A stretch of DNA of 64,000 bases from Microbacterium sp. MYb54 (GTDB lineage Bacteria; Actinomycetota; Actinomycetes; Actinomycetales; Microbacteriaceae), in assembly GCF_002979515.1 (NCBI RefSeq), contig NZ_PCPA01000002.1, positions 124,001 through 188,000 of the forward strand, given 5' to 3'. The position numbers and the translations under genes were made by a program. How positions within the stretch are numbered: the first letter of the stretch is position 1; every line of letters begins with the position of its first letter. Below the pieces are notes generated by a model, which saw only the letters and a list, made by a program, of their open reading frames with translations, did not search any database and was not told the origin of the DNA. Positions 42,419-52,534 of the stretch are shown one piece after another.

Positions 42419-43888
42419 GTGACGAAGCAGTACACGGGGGGAACCGGACGCGAGGGCGATGCCACCGCGGACGGAGAGGAACAGCACCTGCGGCGAGCGC
42501 TGAGCAACCGCCACATCCAGCTGCTCGCGATCGGCGGGGCCATCGGCACCGGGCTGTTCATGGGAAGCGGAAAGACGATCTCGGTCGCGGGGCCGTCGGT
42601 GATCTTCGTCTACATGATCATCGGCTTCATGCTCTTCTTCGTCATGCGGGCGATGGGCGAGTTGCTGCTGTCGAACCTGAAGTACAAGTCGTTCAGCGAC
42701 TTCGCCAGCGACCTGCTCGGCCCGTGGGCCGGATTCTTCACCGGATGGACCTACTGGTTCTGCTGGGTGGTCACCGGGGTCGCCGACGTGATCGCGATCG
42801 CCGGATACACGGATGCGCTCATCCCCGGCATCCCGCTGTGGATCCCCGGCGTGCTGGTGATCGTCATCCTGCTCGCCCTGAACCTTCCCACCGTCGCCGC
42901 GTTCGGCGAGATGGAGTTCTGGTTCGCACTGATCAAGATCGTCGCGATCGTGGCGCTCATCGTCACCGGCCTCGTGATGATCTTCACCGGCTTCCAGCAC
43001 GACGCCGGAACCGCGAGCTTCTCGAACCTGTGGGACAAGGGCGGCATGTTCCCGCACGGGTTCATGGGCTTCGTCGCCGGGTTCCAGATCGCGGTGTTCG
43101 CGTTCGTCGGCATCGAGCTCGTCGGCACTGCTGCGGCCGAGACCAAGGACCCGAAGCGCAACCTCCCCAAGGCCATCAACGCGATCCCGATCCGCGTGCT
43201 GCTGTTCTACGTGGGTGCGCTCATCGTGCTGATGGCCGTCACCCCGTGGACCGAGTACGTCGCAGGCGAGAGCCCGTTCATCGCGATGTTCGCCCTCGCA
43301 GGTCTCGGCATCGCCGCGACCGTGGTGAACCTCGTCGTGCTGACCTCGGCCATGTCGAGCGCCAACTCCGGCATCTACTCGACCTCGCGCATGGTGTTCG
43401 GCCTGGCGCAGGACGGCGATGCCCCTCGCGTGTTCGGCCGACTCTCCCGCCGCCGTGTGCCGCAGAACGCACTGTTCCTGTCGTGCATCCTGCTGCTGTC
43501 CGGCGTCGTGCTGCTGTATGCCGGCAAAGACATCGGCACCGCCTTCGACATGGTCACGACGGTCTCGGCCCTGTGCTTCATGTTCGTGTGGACGATCTTC
43601 CTCTGCAGCTACCTCGTGTACCGACGCACCCGCAAGGACAAGGTCGCCGCATCCACCTTCCGGATGCCCGGCGGCGTCTTCATGGTCTACGTGGTGCTGG
43701 CGTTCTTCGTGTTCGTGCTGTGGGCGCTCACCACCCAGCCCGACACGCTGACCGCGCTGCTCGTGACACCCATCTGGTTCGTGGTGCTGTTCGTGGCCTG
43801 GCTGTTCGTGCGACGCTCGCCGAACCACCTTGCCCGGCATGCGGCCCACATCGCCCACCTGCGCGATGACTCGGTCGAAGCGGACTGA
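42419..43888 (+). CDS. Amino acid permease, APC family (D-Ser/Ala/Gly type)
   Basis: A 489-residue symporter with 12 TM. GGAIGTGLFMGSGKTIS forms the unwound TM1 substrate site. CycA-type D-serine/D-alanine/glycine permeases share SNRHIQLLAIGGAIGTGLF and ALPKAINAIPIRVLLFY-like segments (here NLPKAINAIPIRVLLFYVG). The GTG at 42419 has GGAGGAAG 4 nt upstream. It is the last gene on this strand before a convergent pair, and is followed by a strong hairpin. Confidence 0.92.
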   Translation: MTKQYTGGTGREGDATADGEEQHLRRALSNRHIQLLAIGGAIGTGLFMGSGKTISVAGPSVIFVYMIIGFMLFFVMRAMGELLLSNLKYKSFSDFASDLLGPWAGFFTGWTYWFCWVVTGVADVIAIAGYTDALIPGIPLWIPGVLVIVILLALNLPTVAAFGEMEFWFALIKIVAIVALIVTGLVMIFTGFQHDAGTASFSNLWDKGGMFPHGFMGFVAGFQIAVFAFVGIELVGTAAAETKDPKRNLPKAINAIPIRVLLFYVGALIVLMAVTPWTEYVAGESPFIAMFALAGLGIAATVVNLVVLTSAMSSANSGIYSTSRMVFGLAQDGDAPRVFGRLSRRRVPQNALFLSCILLLSGVVLLYAGKDIGTAFDMVTTVSALCFMFVWTIFLCSYLVYRRTRKDKVAASTFRMPGGVFMVYVVLAFFVFVLWALTTQPDTLTALLVTPIWFVVLFVAWLFVRRSPNHLARHAAHIAHLRDDSVEAD

Positions 43889-43902
43889 GCCTGAACCCAC
43901 GC

Positions 43903-43939
43903 AAGAGCGCCGCCTCCCGGAGGGGTGGGCGGCGCTCTT
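43903..43939. terminator. Bidirectional terminator
   Basis: AAGAGCGCCGCC pairs perfectly with GGCGGCGCTCTT (12 bp, 13-nt loop) between the convergent permease and DUF2871 genes. TT after the right arm gives a minimal U-tract. Confidence 0.8.
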
Positions 43940-43954
43940 CCGGCGTTGCGACGG

Positions 43955-44407
43955 TCAGGCCGTGACGGCGGATGCCGAAGCCGTGGGAGCTGCGGGCTTC
44001 ACGGCGAACAGGCGCTTGCGCAGCGCGAGGAACAGCAGAACCATGCCGGCGCTGAGAAGGATGTGCCCCACGCCGGCGATGCCGGCGATCATGCTCGACG
44101 ACTCCTGGCCGAGCACCGTGAGGGAGCCGTGCCAGAGCATCATCGCGGAGGTCAGTACGAGGCCGGCGTTGTAGAGCCAGAAGAACCAGCCGAAGAGGCG
44201 GCTCTCGGACAGGACGAAGGCCTTCTCGAGGAGCAGGACGATCAGCAGCACGACGAAACCCAGCACCAGCAGGTGCGTGTGCACGAGGCCGAGCTGCGTC
44301 GATTCCCCCTCGGGGAAGTCATTGATCTTGGTGAACTCTCGGTAGAAGAGTCCGGAGGCGACACCCACGATCATGTAGGCGAACGCGGCGTAGAAGAGGC
44401 GGCGCAT
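43955..44407 (-). CDS. DUF2871 membrane protein
   Basis: A 150-residue four-TM protein (MRRLFYAAFAYMIVGVASGL at the start; GLVHTHLLVLGFVVLLIVLLLEKAF in TM2 with a conserved His). This is the DUF2871 pattern, found in Gram-positives with no known function; the His and Glu residues within helices resemble heme or quinone-linked proteins. The Ala/Pro-rich tail is cytoplasmic. It lies just downstream of the response-regulator gene, with a palindromic element in its upstream region. Confidence 0.85.
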   Translation of the reverse strand: MRRLFYAAFAYMIVGVASGLFYREFTKINDFPEGESTQLGLVHTHLLVLGFVVLLIVLLLEKAFVLSESRLFGWFFWLYNAGLVLTSAMMLWHGSLTVLGQESSSMIAGIAGVGHILLSAGMVLLFLALRKRLFAVKPAAPTASASAVTA

Positions 44408-44445
44408 CGGAATCCTTTCGGTCTGATTCCAGCCTCGGCGCAGCG

Positions 44446-44471
44446 ACCGTTTCGAGGATCCATCGAACGGT
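44446..44471. promoter_or_regulatory. Dyad upstream of DUF2871, shared in part with the MMPL upstream region
   Basis: ACCGTTTCGA-GGATCCA-TCGAACGGT is an inverted repeat with one bulged base, 39-64 nt upstream of the DUF2871 start. The segment GGATCCATCGAACGGT (44456-44471) also occurs, inverted, at 48583-48598 ahead of the MMPL gene. The adjacent NarL-type regulator could bind both. Confidence 0.5.
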
Positions 44472-44486
44472 TGAGATGCGGGATGA

Positions 44487-45110
44487 CTAGAGCAGGCCGG
44501 TGTCGCGGGCGATCGCGATGGCGCGGGCGCGGCTGTCGGCGCCGAGCTTCTCGAACACGTGCACGAGGTGCGTCTTCACGGTGGCCTCGGTGACGAACAG
44601 GGCCTTCGCGATCTCGCGGTTCGATGCGCCCGTGTCGAGCATTCGGAGAACGTCCAACTCACGCTCGGTCAGCCGCACCCGCGGCGCACGCATCACCTGC
44701 ACGACACGCTCGCTGAGCTCGGGCGTGAGCACGAGACCGCCCGCCGCGGCCTGCCGGATCGCCCGCACGATCTCGTCCGGCGCCACGTCTTTGAGCAGGT
44801 AGCCGGCAGCTCCCGCCTCGATCGCGCCGAGGATCTCGGCGTCGCGGTCGAACGTCGTCAGGATCAGCACGGCCGGAGCCGGGTCCTGGGCACGAAGTGC
44901 AGCGGTCGTCTGCACGCCGTCCATGCCCTCGCCGAGGCGCAGGTCGCAGAGCACGACATCGGGGTGCAGGTGACGGGCGAGCGCCACGGCCTCTTCGCCG
45001 GATGCCGCTTCTCCCACCACCTCGACGTCGTCGCGATGGTCGAACAGCGAGCGCACCCCGGCACGGACGATGGGGTGGTCGTCGACGAGCAGCACGCGCA
45101 CCGCGGTCAT
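44487..45110 (-). CDS. NarL/FixJ-type response regulator
   Basis: A 207-residue two-component regulator. The receiver (residues 1-120) has the acid pair Asp10-Asp11, phospho-acceptor Asp56 (HPDVVLCDLRL) and Lys in YLLKDVAPDE. The LuxR HTH is at about 140-200 (LTERELDVLRMLDTGASNREIAKAL, then VTEATVKTHLVHVFEKLG). It overlaps the kinase stop by 4 bp (ATGA). Likely targets are the DUF2871 and MMPL genes, which share a motif. Confidence 0.93.
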   Translation of the reverse strand: MTAVRVLLVDDHPIVRAGVRSLFDHRDDVEVVGEAASGEEAVALARHLHPDVVLCDLRLGEGMDGVQTTAALRAQDPAPAVLILTTFDRDAEILGAIEAGAAGYLLKDVAPDEIVRAIRQAAAGGLVLTPELSERVVQVMRAPRVRLTERELDVLRMLDTGASNREIAKALFVTEATVKTHLVHVFEKLGADSRARAIAIARDTGLL

Positions 45111-46429
45111 CCCTCATCTCCCGTCCGTCTGGCCGATGTCACGCCGCCGAGCGGGAGGTGTGCCGAGAGCGCTGTGCCGTCGCCAGGGGTGCTCTCCACG
45201 TCGAGCCCGCCGCCGAGCTCGCGCAGCCGCGCGCGCATCGAACGCAGCCCGTAGCCGCCACCCCGGCTGCCGACACCACCCTGGGCGTCCCAGCGCCTCG
45301 CGTCGAACCCGACCCCGTCATCGACGATGTCGAGCCGCACCGCATCGCCGGCGTCGGCCAGGGTGACCACGACCCGGGAGGCGGCCGCGTGGGAGCGGAC
45401 GTTCGCGAGAGCCGACTGTGCGGTGCGCAGCAGAGCGACTTCGGCATCGAGCCCCAGCGACGGCAGGTCGTCGTCGGCGTTGAGCGTCGCCTCGATCCCC
45501 GTCTCCTCGGCCAGACGTTCGAGCATCCGGGCGAGGGCGTCGCCGAGCGCCGTGGATTCCAGCTCAGCCGGCATCAGGGCGTTCACGATGCGCCGCGCGT
45601 CGGCGAGACCCTCGGCCGAGAGGGCGCCGATCTGCTCGAGCGCTCGGGTGCGCTGCACCGGGTCGTCCCCTTCCAGAGCCGCTCGCGCCAGCATCCCGAT
45701 CGACGACACGCTCTGCGCGACCGTGTCGTGGATGTCGCGCGACACCCTGGTGCGTTCGTCGCTCGCCCCCGACTCGCGCTGAGTGCGGGCGAGTTCGTCC
45801 TGAAGCGCCGCCATCTCCTCCTGGGTCGCGACGAGCGAGGCGATGAGTCGGCGCCGCTCCCGTCCGTCGCGCACGAGTTCGAGGTAGCCGCGGGAGATGC
45901 CGAACGCGAAGACGCCGCCGACGAGCGGACCGATCACATTCGCATAGGTCGTCGTGCCGGTGTGCAGCAGTGGAGCCGTGACCACGACCGCGAGGATCGC
46001 CACGCTGAGCAGCGCCGCCCACCGCAGGCGCATCACGAAACCGGCGAGCAGCCACAACGGGAAGGCGAGCCAGACGAACTCCGGCGAGACCACGACCGCA
46101 CCGAGCCAGATGAGCGTCAGCCCGAGCAGCCACCAGGTCGCCAGACGACGATCCGAAGTGCGTTCGCTGAGCACGAGCCCGCCGCCGTACCAGCCGAGGA
46201 ACACGAGCGAGAGGGCGAGGACCCAGGGCAGCGGGACACCGTTTGTCGCCGCACGCCAGGCGCCGATCACGAGCAGCACGACCGTGATGACGGCCTGGCC
46301 GATGCGGATCGATCCGACCAGACTCGCCCAGGTGCGCGGTGCGCGGATCCCTGCCGCCGTGTCGACGCGGCCGGGACGCTCCTCTCGTGACGGCTCAGTC
46401 CGCGACTGCGGGGGTGTCGGCTGCGGCAT
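45107..46429 (-). CDS. Sensor histidine kinase, HisKA_3 family
   Basis: A 440-residue membrane kinase that phosphorylates the downstream regulator. Five or six TM segments occupy about 38-180. The phospho-acceptor His234 is in VSRDIHDTVAQSVSS, and the ATP lid GGGYGLRSMRARLRELGGGLDV is at the C-terminus. The ATG at 46429 overlaps the MMPL coding sequence by 35 bp (the MMPL stop is at 46395), with GGGAG 10 nt upstream. MMPL, kinase and regulator thus form one operon. The signal is unknown, perhaps a lipid or membrane stress given the MMPL partner. Confidence 0.92.
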   Translation of the reverse strand: MPQPTPPQSRTEPSREERPGRVDTAAGIRAPRTWASLVGSIRIGQAVITVVLLVIGAWRAATNGVPLPWVLALSLVFLGWYGGGLVLSERTSDRRLATWWLLGLTLIWLGAVVVSPEFVWLAFPLWLLAGFVMRLRWAALLSVAILAVVVTAPLLHTGTTTYANVIGPLVGGVFAFGISRGYLELVRDGRERRRLIASLVATQEEMAALQDELARTQRESGASDERTRVSRDIHDTVAQSVSSIGMLARAALEGDDPVQRTRALEQIGALSAEGLADARRIVNALMPAELESTALGDALARMLERLAEETGIEATLNADDDLPSLGLDAEVALLRTAQSALANVRSHAAASRVVVTLADAGDAVRLDIVDDGVGFDARRWDAQGGVGSRGGGYGLRSMRARLRELGGGLDVESTPGDGTALSAHLPLGGVTSARRTGDEG

Positions 46430-48521
46430 CCTCGTATTCTCCCTCGTGCGAGCGCTCTGCACCTCTATCGTCGCGGGATCCGGCTCGGTCGACCTTCCCC
46501 GGCCACCACATCCGGTCGCCGACGATCGCGAAGATCGCAGGCACGACCAAGGTCCGCACGACGAACGTGTCCACGAGCACCCCGATCCCGACGATGAGCC
46601 CGATCTGGCCGAGCGTGACCAGCGGCAGCAGCCCGAGGGCGGCGAACACTGCCGCGAGCACGACCCCGGCGCTCGTGATCACACCGCCCGTCGCGGTCAG
46701 CGCACGCACCATCCCCTGCCGGGTGCCGACCGTCTTCGCCTCGACGCGCGCCCGATGGACCAGGAAGATCGTGTAGTCGATCCCGAGCGCCACCAGGAAC
46801 AGGAACGACAGCAACGGCACCTGCAGGTCGAGCGCGTCCCATCCGAACACGACCCGGCTCAGCCAGGTGCCTGCACCGATCGCGGCGACCGCGCTGAGGA
46901 TGTTCACCGCGAGCAGCAGCACGGGTGCCACCAGGGAGCGCAGCAGCACGATGAGCACGAGGAGACTCACCGCGAGGACGAGCGGGACGACGAGGAGCAG
47001 GTCGCGCTGATTGCCCTCGCGCGCATCGAGATCCGCCGCCACCGGGCCGCCGACCGTGGCGTCGGCATCCGGCACCGTGTCTGCGGCTTCTCGCACGGCG
47101 CTCACCAGGTCGAGGCTCTCGGTCGTGCCCGGCGCCGGTTCACCGACGACGAGCAGGCGCGTGAGCGCGCCGTCGGTGCTCTCCCCCGTCGCGGAAACTC
47201 GGAGCACACCCGGCACCTCACCGATCGCCTCGGCCAGAGCATCGACTTCTGCCGTGTCGCCGATCACGATCATCGGCTGGGCCTCACCGGCCGGGAAGTG
47301 CTCGCCGAGCACCGTGAGACCGGCCGCCGACTCGGACTCGACGCGGAACTTCTCGACCTGCGTGAGCCCGACGGACACTCCGGCGAGACCACCGGCGAGC
47401 ACTCCGAGGAGCGCGAGCCCACCGACCAGCGGCACCCAGGGGCGTCGGGAGACGCGCTGTGCCACGGCACCCCACACACGACCGGTGACGGCGGCATCGC
47501 CCACACGCGGTGCGAACGGCCAGAAGATGCGGCGGCCGCACACGGCGAGCGCCGGCGGAAGCACCAGCAGCACGGCGGCGAGCGCGATCAGGAGACCGAC
47601 CGCCGACGCGATGCCGAGTCCGCGTGTGCCGGGGATCACGGCGAGCGCGAGCGTCGACAGCGCCAGCACCACGGTCACGTTCGAGGCGACGATCGCCGGC
47701 GCCGTCGCACGCCAGGCGGCGACCAGTGCACGGCGATGGTCGGTGTCTCGTGCGAGCTCTTCGCGATAGCGCGAGATCAGGAGGAGGGCGTAGTTGGTCC
47801 CCGCACCGAAGACGAGCACGCTCACGATCCCGGAGTCGAACTGAAGGCCCAGCCCTGCCCCGATCGCCGCCGTCGCCTTGTTCGCCAGCTGATCGGCGAG
47901 CGCGACCACCACGAGCGGGATCATCCAGAGCACCGGCGAGCGGTAGGTGACGATGAGCAGGAGCGCGACGATCCCGAGGGTGACCATCAGGAGCGTGAAG
48001 TCGGCGCCGTCGAAAGCGGAGGCGACGTCCACTCCGAACGCCGGCCCACCGGTGACCTGCACGGTCACCCCGTCGATCGGATTCGCGGCGACGACGTCAC
48101 GCAGACCGTGCACGGCATCCGCGGCGGCATCGTCGTCTTCGAGGATGAGCGTCGCCTGGAGCACTGCGGCCTCGCCGTCGTCGCTGACGATCGGACCGTG
48201 CGGCTCCTGCCCCGTCTCCGCCTCTACATCGGTGGCGAGGGCGCTGATCGCCGCGACGTCGGCGTCGTCGAGCTTCGTTCCGTCATCGCGGGATGCGACC
48301 AGGAGTACCGCGTGCTCATCCGCATCGGGGAACTGCTCGGCGAGGACCGCCGCCCGCGCGGACTCGGAATCGGGAGGAGCGACGTCGTTGCCGGCCGGGA
48401 GCGATGCCCGGCCGAGGGCACCGAGGAGTGCGGTGAACGCCACCACGGCGACCAGCAGGGAGATCCATCCCCCGCGTCGCGAGGTGAGCCACAGCGGAAG
48501 CGAGCGAAGGGTGCGGAGCAT
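46395..48521 (-). CDS. MMPL-family RND transporter
   Basis: A 708-residue transporter with two MMPL repeats, each with a large extracytoplasmic loop and about six TM. These pumps export lipids or antimicrobials in actinobacteria. SRVVFGWDALDLQVPLLSFL and VALGIDYTIFLVHRARVEA (GxDY, the proton-relay motif) are in the second repeat; FGAGTNYALLLISRYREEL in the first. The ATG at 48521 (MLRTLRSLPL) is taken as start; an upstream GTG at 48584 would add 21 residues. It is first in the operon with the two-component genes. Confidence 0.9.
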   Translation of the reverse strand: MLRTLRSLPLWLTSRRGGWISLLVAVVAFTALLGALGRASLPAGNDVAPPDSESARAAVLAEQFPDADEHAVLLVASRDDGTKLDDADVAAISALATDVEAETGQEPHGPIVSDDGEAAVLQATLILEDDDAAADAVHGLRDVVAANPIDGVTVQVTGGPAFGVDVASAFDGADFTLLMVTLGIVALLLIVTYRSPVLWMIPLVVVALADQLANKATAAIGAGLGLQFDSGIVSVLVFGAGTNYALLLISRYREELARDTDHRRALVAAWRATAPAIVASNVTVVLALSTLALAVIPGTRGLGIASAVGLLIALAAVLLVLPPALAVCGRRIFWPFAPRVGDAAVTGRVWGAVAQRVSRRPWVPLVGGLALLGVLAGGLAGVSVGLTQVEKFRVESESAAGLTVLGEHFPAGEAQPMIVIGDTAEVDALAEAIGEVPGVLRVSATGESTDGALTRLLVVGEPAPGTTESLDLVSAVREAADTVPDADATVGGPVAADLDAREGNQRDLLLVVPLVLAVSLLVLIVLLRSLVAPVLLLAVNILSAVAAIGAGTWLSRVVFGWDALDLQVPLLSFLFLVALGIDYTIFLVHRARVEAKTVGTRQGMVRALTATGGVITSAGVVLAAVFAALGLLPLVTLGQIGLIVGIGVLVDTFVVRTLVVPAIFAIVGDRMWWPGKVDRAGSRDDRGAERSHEGEYEDAAADTPAVAD

Positions 48522-48571
48522 GGATCCAGTCCAGCCGCCATCGGCTCCGCGAGGATCGGGCAGGCGGCTGA

Positions 48572-49723
<1,152 letters not shown>

Positions 49724-49740
49724 GCGACGCGCGGCCTCGG

Positions 49741-49746
49741 TATCGT
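49741..49746 (+). promoter_or_regulatory. -10 box of YigZ-family gene (leaderless)
   Basis: TATCGT lies 13 nt before the GTG at 49754 with no Shine-Dalgarno in a usable position. Confidence 0.4.
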
Positions 49747-49753
49747 GAGGCGG

Positions 49754-50407
49754 GTGACCTCCGCCCGCAGCTACCCCGCGACCATCGCGGCGGCTGTCGA
49801 GCATGAGACCGTCATCCGCAAGTCGCGCTTCCTGACCCGCATCGAACCCGTCTCCTCGGTCGAGCAGGCCGAGGCCGTGATCGCCGGCATCCGCAAGCGG
49901 GCATGGGACGCCAACCACAACTGCACCGCGATGGTGACCGGACTCCTCGGCGATCAGGCGCGTTCTTCCGATGACGGCGAGCCGTCCGGCACCGCGGGGA
50001 TCCCGATGCTCGAGGTGCTGCGTCGGCGCGAGCTGACCGATGTGGTCGCAGTGGTCACGCGCTACTTCGGCGGGGTGAAACTCGGCGCGGGCGGGCTCGT
50101 GCGCGCCTACTCGTCTGCCGTGTCGGAGGCGCTCGATCTGGCCGCATTCGTGCGGCGGGCGGCGCTCCGCCAGGTGACGCTCGCGGTGCCGCACGCGGAT
50201 GCGGGCCGCTACGACAATCTGCTGCGCGACTGGGCGGCGCACCACGGGGCGACTCTCGGCGATCCGGCCTATGCGGCGATGGCCACGCTCGAACTGTGGG
50301 TCCCGGAGTCGGAGCTTCCTCGCCTCGCGGCCGACCTGGCTGCCGCATCCGCTGGCTCGATCGTCCCTGTCTTCGGCATCGAACGCATCGTCGACGTGCC
50401 GGTCTGA
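49754..50407 (+). CDS. YigZ/IMPACT family protein
   Basis: A 217-residue protein of the IMPACT/YigZ family, linked to translation control in eukaryotes and of unclear role in bacteria. The N-terminal domain carries the signature DDGEPSGTAGIPMLEVL (GT-x-G-x-P), and GGVKLGAGGLVRAYSSAV is the second hallmark. The C-terminal domain is ferredoxin-like, as in DUF1949. GTG at 49754 (MTSARSYPATIA) is preferred because of a TATCGT box; GTG at 49745 is the alternative. Confidence 0.88.
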   Translation: MTSARSYPATIAAAVEHETVIRKSRFLTRIEPVSSVEQAEAVIAGIRKRAWDANHNCTAMVTGLLGDQARSSDDGEPSGTAGIPMLEVLRRRELTDVVAVVTRYFGGVKLGAGGLVRAYSSAVSEALDLAAFVRRAALRQVTLAVPHADAGRYDNLLRDWAAHHGATLGDPAYAAMATLELWVPESELPRLAADLAAASAGSIVPVFGIERIVDVPV

Positions 50408-50476
50408 CCCCGGGAGATCGGCCAACACACAACGACCGGCGGATATCCTGGATGCCGCGGTCGCGGAGGGAGAGCG

Positions 50477-51415
50477 ATGTTCGACAGTCCGCTCTCGGCT
50501 TCGGCCTACGAGATCCTCGAAGTCGACCCCACCGTCGATGACGTCGAGCTGCGCCGCGCCTACCGTCTGCGCCTGCGCCAGACGCACCCCGACACCGGCG
50601 GCGACGCCGCGGTCTTCATCCAGGTACAGCGCGCGTGGGAGCTGGTCGGGACCATCGAGGGCCGTGCGGCGTACGACCGCCGAGCCGGCATGACCACCGG
50701 CACCAGCACCGAGACCGACACCGGTGCCGGCTGGAGCGGATGGCGGCCGGCTGCAGCTCGCACCGACACGCGTCCCCGCGCCCGCTCCTACGGCCACCCC
50801 GGCGGATGGCGTCGCGAACGCTACCTCGTGCTCATCCGCGAATGGGCCGGCCGCGGCGTCGAGGTTCCCGACCCGTACGACCCCGCACTCGTGCGCTCGG
50901 CACCGCGCGATCTGCGCCGGATGCTCGCCGACGCTCTCGCAGAGGAAGCCACGGCACGCACGGTCTCCGACCTCGGCATGGGCTTCACGGTGTGGCACGA
51001 CGTCGCCGTGGGAGCGGATGCCGACGACAAACTCGACCATGTGGTGCTGGGCCCGTCCGGACTGTACGGCGTGATGTCGGAAGACTTCGGAGGAGTGGTG
51101 GGCTTCCGCCGCGGCGAGATCACCGGCCCGAGTCTGGGTACCCGCGCGCCCGTCACCGCGACGCTCGGCCGGATGCGCACGATCGCCAAGGCCGCGCGCG
51201 TGCGCTTCGGCGGCGCGATCATCGTGCTGCCCGACGACGACCTCGCCCAGGCCGTGACCCCGCTCGGCACGAGCCGCGGAGTTCCGGTCGTCGTGGTGCG
51301 CCGCAGCGCTCTCGCCATGGTGCTGCGCCAGGGCGTTCCGCAGGCACGGGCCATCGGCGGCAACGAGCTGTTCGACGTGCGCACCCGCTTGCAGCAGACC
51401 GTCCGCTTCGTCTGA
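50477..51415 (+). CDS. J-domain protein with C-terminal NERD-like domain
   Basis: A 312-residue protein. Residues 8-68 form a J domain (AYEILEVDPTVDDVELRRAYR, HPD at 37-39, RAAYDRR), which would stimulate an Hsp70 ATPase. Linker 72-105 is low complexity (Thr/Arg-rich). Residues about 155-260 resemble a nuclease-related domain (DDKLDHVVLGPSGLYGVMSEDFGG), with the D-H-V-V-GP-G pattern; the expected acidic-x-Lys is replaced (MSED), so nuclease activity is doubtful. No DnaK neighbours. GGAGGGAGAG precedes the ATG. It is not the main DnaJ, which has cysteine-rich repeats. Confidence 0.85.
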   Translation: MFDSPLSASAYEILEVDPTVDDVELRRAYRLRLRQTHPDTGGDAAVFIQVQRAWELVGTIEGRAAYDRRAGMTTGTSTETDTGAGWSGWRPAAARTDTRPRARSYGHPGGWRRERYLVLIREWAGRGVEVPDPYDPALVRSAPRDLRRMLADALAEEATARTVSDLGMGFTVWHDVAVGADADDKLDHVVLGPSGLYGVMSEDFGGVVGFRRGEITGPSLGTRAPVTATLGRMRTIAKAARVRFGGAIIVLPDDDLAQAVTPLGTSRGVPVVVVRRSALAMVLRQGVPQARAIGGNELFDVRTRLQQTVRFV

Positions 51416-51926
51416 GCATCAGACGGAGGGTCGCAACGGTCGACCTCGACCAGTCCCCCCTGGGAAGTCGACCGCTGCGTCCAGCAGAACAGGATCCGCT
51501 GTTGTGGGGCCGGTGACACCCGACCACCTCCTCATAGTCGCGTCGGCGGCTCGGAATGACGGGCGATCACGACAGGATGCCGTGCCGGAGGCGCCGTTCT
51601 GCGTAGTACCCCACAGTGGTTTACGCGTCGCCTGCTGCCCATCGCCGTAGCGCGGGAACTCGCACATCTGTCACCCTCCAGGACACGGCTGGTGCGCTGC
51701 ATCCACGCGGGGGGGCGGGGATCGCCCGTTGCGATCGGCGGTTCCGCGTAGGTCGCCGAGGCGCTGCACGTACGTGACCCTGCTTTCCTCTACGGATGCA
51801 GCCGGAGCCCACGTACCCCTCGCAACCGTCGTGGAGACGTACTCTGCGCCCTGCCACTCTCGACTCAACGCCTCTCCTCCCCGTGAGGCGCTGGGGAAAG
51901 GCACGCACCTGCGGCCTTCCCCCACA
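51416..51926. other. Spacer without a recognisable gene
   Basis: About 510 bp after the J-domain gene. Short ORFs here are Arg/Pro/Ser-rich with no ribosome sites and look like noise. No tRNA cloverleaf or terminator was seen apart from the hairpins that follow. Confidence 0.6.
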
Positions 51927-51990
51927 ATGCGCTCACCCCCAACGAGCGCATGGGCTCCCGCGCCCTCCTCCCTTCAGAGCGCGGGAGCCC
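51927..51990. terminator. Two adjacent perfect hairpins upstream of the VOC gene
   Basis: ATGCGCTC/GAGCGCAT (51927-51951, 9-nt loop) is followed without a gap by GGGCTCCCGCGC/GCGCGGGAGCCC (51952-51990, 15-nt loop). They lie 50 nt before the VOC start. They may terminate upstream transcription or form a leader structure. Confidence 0.6.
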
Positions 51991-52040
51991 TCCGGCCATA
52001 CCGGCATCCGAATCCCCGTCACGAATGATCGGACGCGACA

Positions 52041-52445
52041 GTGAGCTTCTCCCTCCACCTCACCTACGCAGGCGACTGCCAGCAGGCCATCGATCTCTAC
52101 GTCACGGCGTTCAACGCCGACGTACAGAGCATGAGCACGTACTCCGAGATGCGCATCGCGATCCCGCCGGGGATGGAGGACCGCATCGCCTGCGCCGTGC
52201 TGGCCCTCGACGGCGGATACCTGCATCTGTCCGACAGCCTCGGTCACGACAACATGAAGCCATGCTCGCGCATCGCCCTGCTCGTCGAAGGCACTCCGAC
52301 ACAGGTTCAACAAGCCCAGGGCGTGCTGCTCGAAGAGGGCAGCCGGCTCCCGACAGCAAGCGCCGGTCCCGGCGCTTTCGCGTGCACGATCCTCGACCGA
52401 TTCGGTGTGACCTGGCAACTCATCGATACAGAGCACACCGAGTGA
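52041..52445 (+). CDS. VOC (glyoxalase/PhnB-like) protein
   Basis: A 134-residue vicinal-oxygen-chelate protein of the PhnB-like group. Family words: SFSLHLTYAGDCQQAIDLY at the start (the paired beta-alpha-beta module) and FGVTWQLIDTEHTE at the end. PhnB-like proteins have no proven reaction, and metal ligands are not all clear. GTG at 52041; no strong ribosome site. It is upstream of the large LuxR regulator with 89 bp between. Confidence 0.78.
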   Translation: MSFSLHLTYAGDCQQAIDLYVTAFNADVQSMSTYSEMRIAIPPGMEDRIACAVLALDGGYLHLSDSLGHDNMKPCSRIALLVEGTPTQVQQAQGVLLEEGSRLPTASAGPGAFACTILDRFGVTWQLIDTEHTE

Positions 52446-52534
52446 CGGTCGCTCTATCAAGCCCTGTTCCTGAAGCACCCCGTGGTCGTACGATGCCCAG
52501 TAATGCACGTCGGCGATCGATGGCAAGGGGAAAC

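Noticed and set aside
51729..52028. 99-codon plus-strand ORF
   Set aside because: No ribosome site, Pro/Ser/Arg-rich noise, and it crosses the tandem hairpins.
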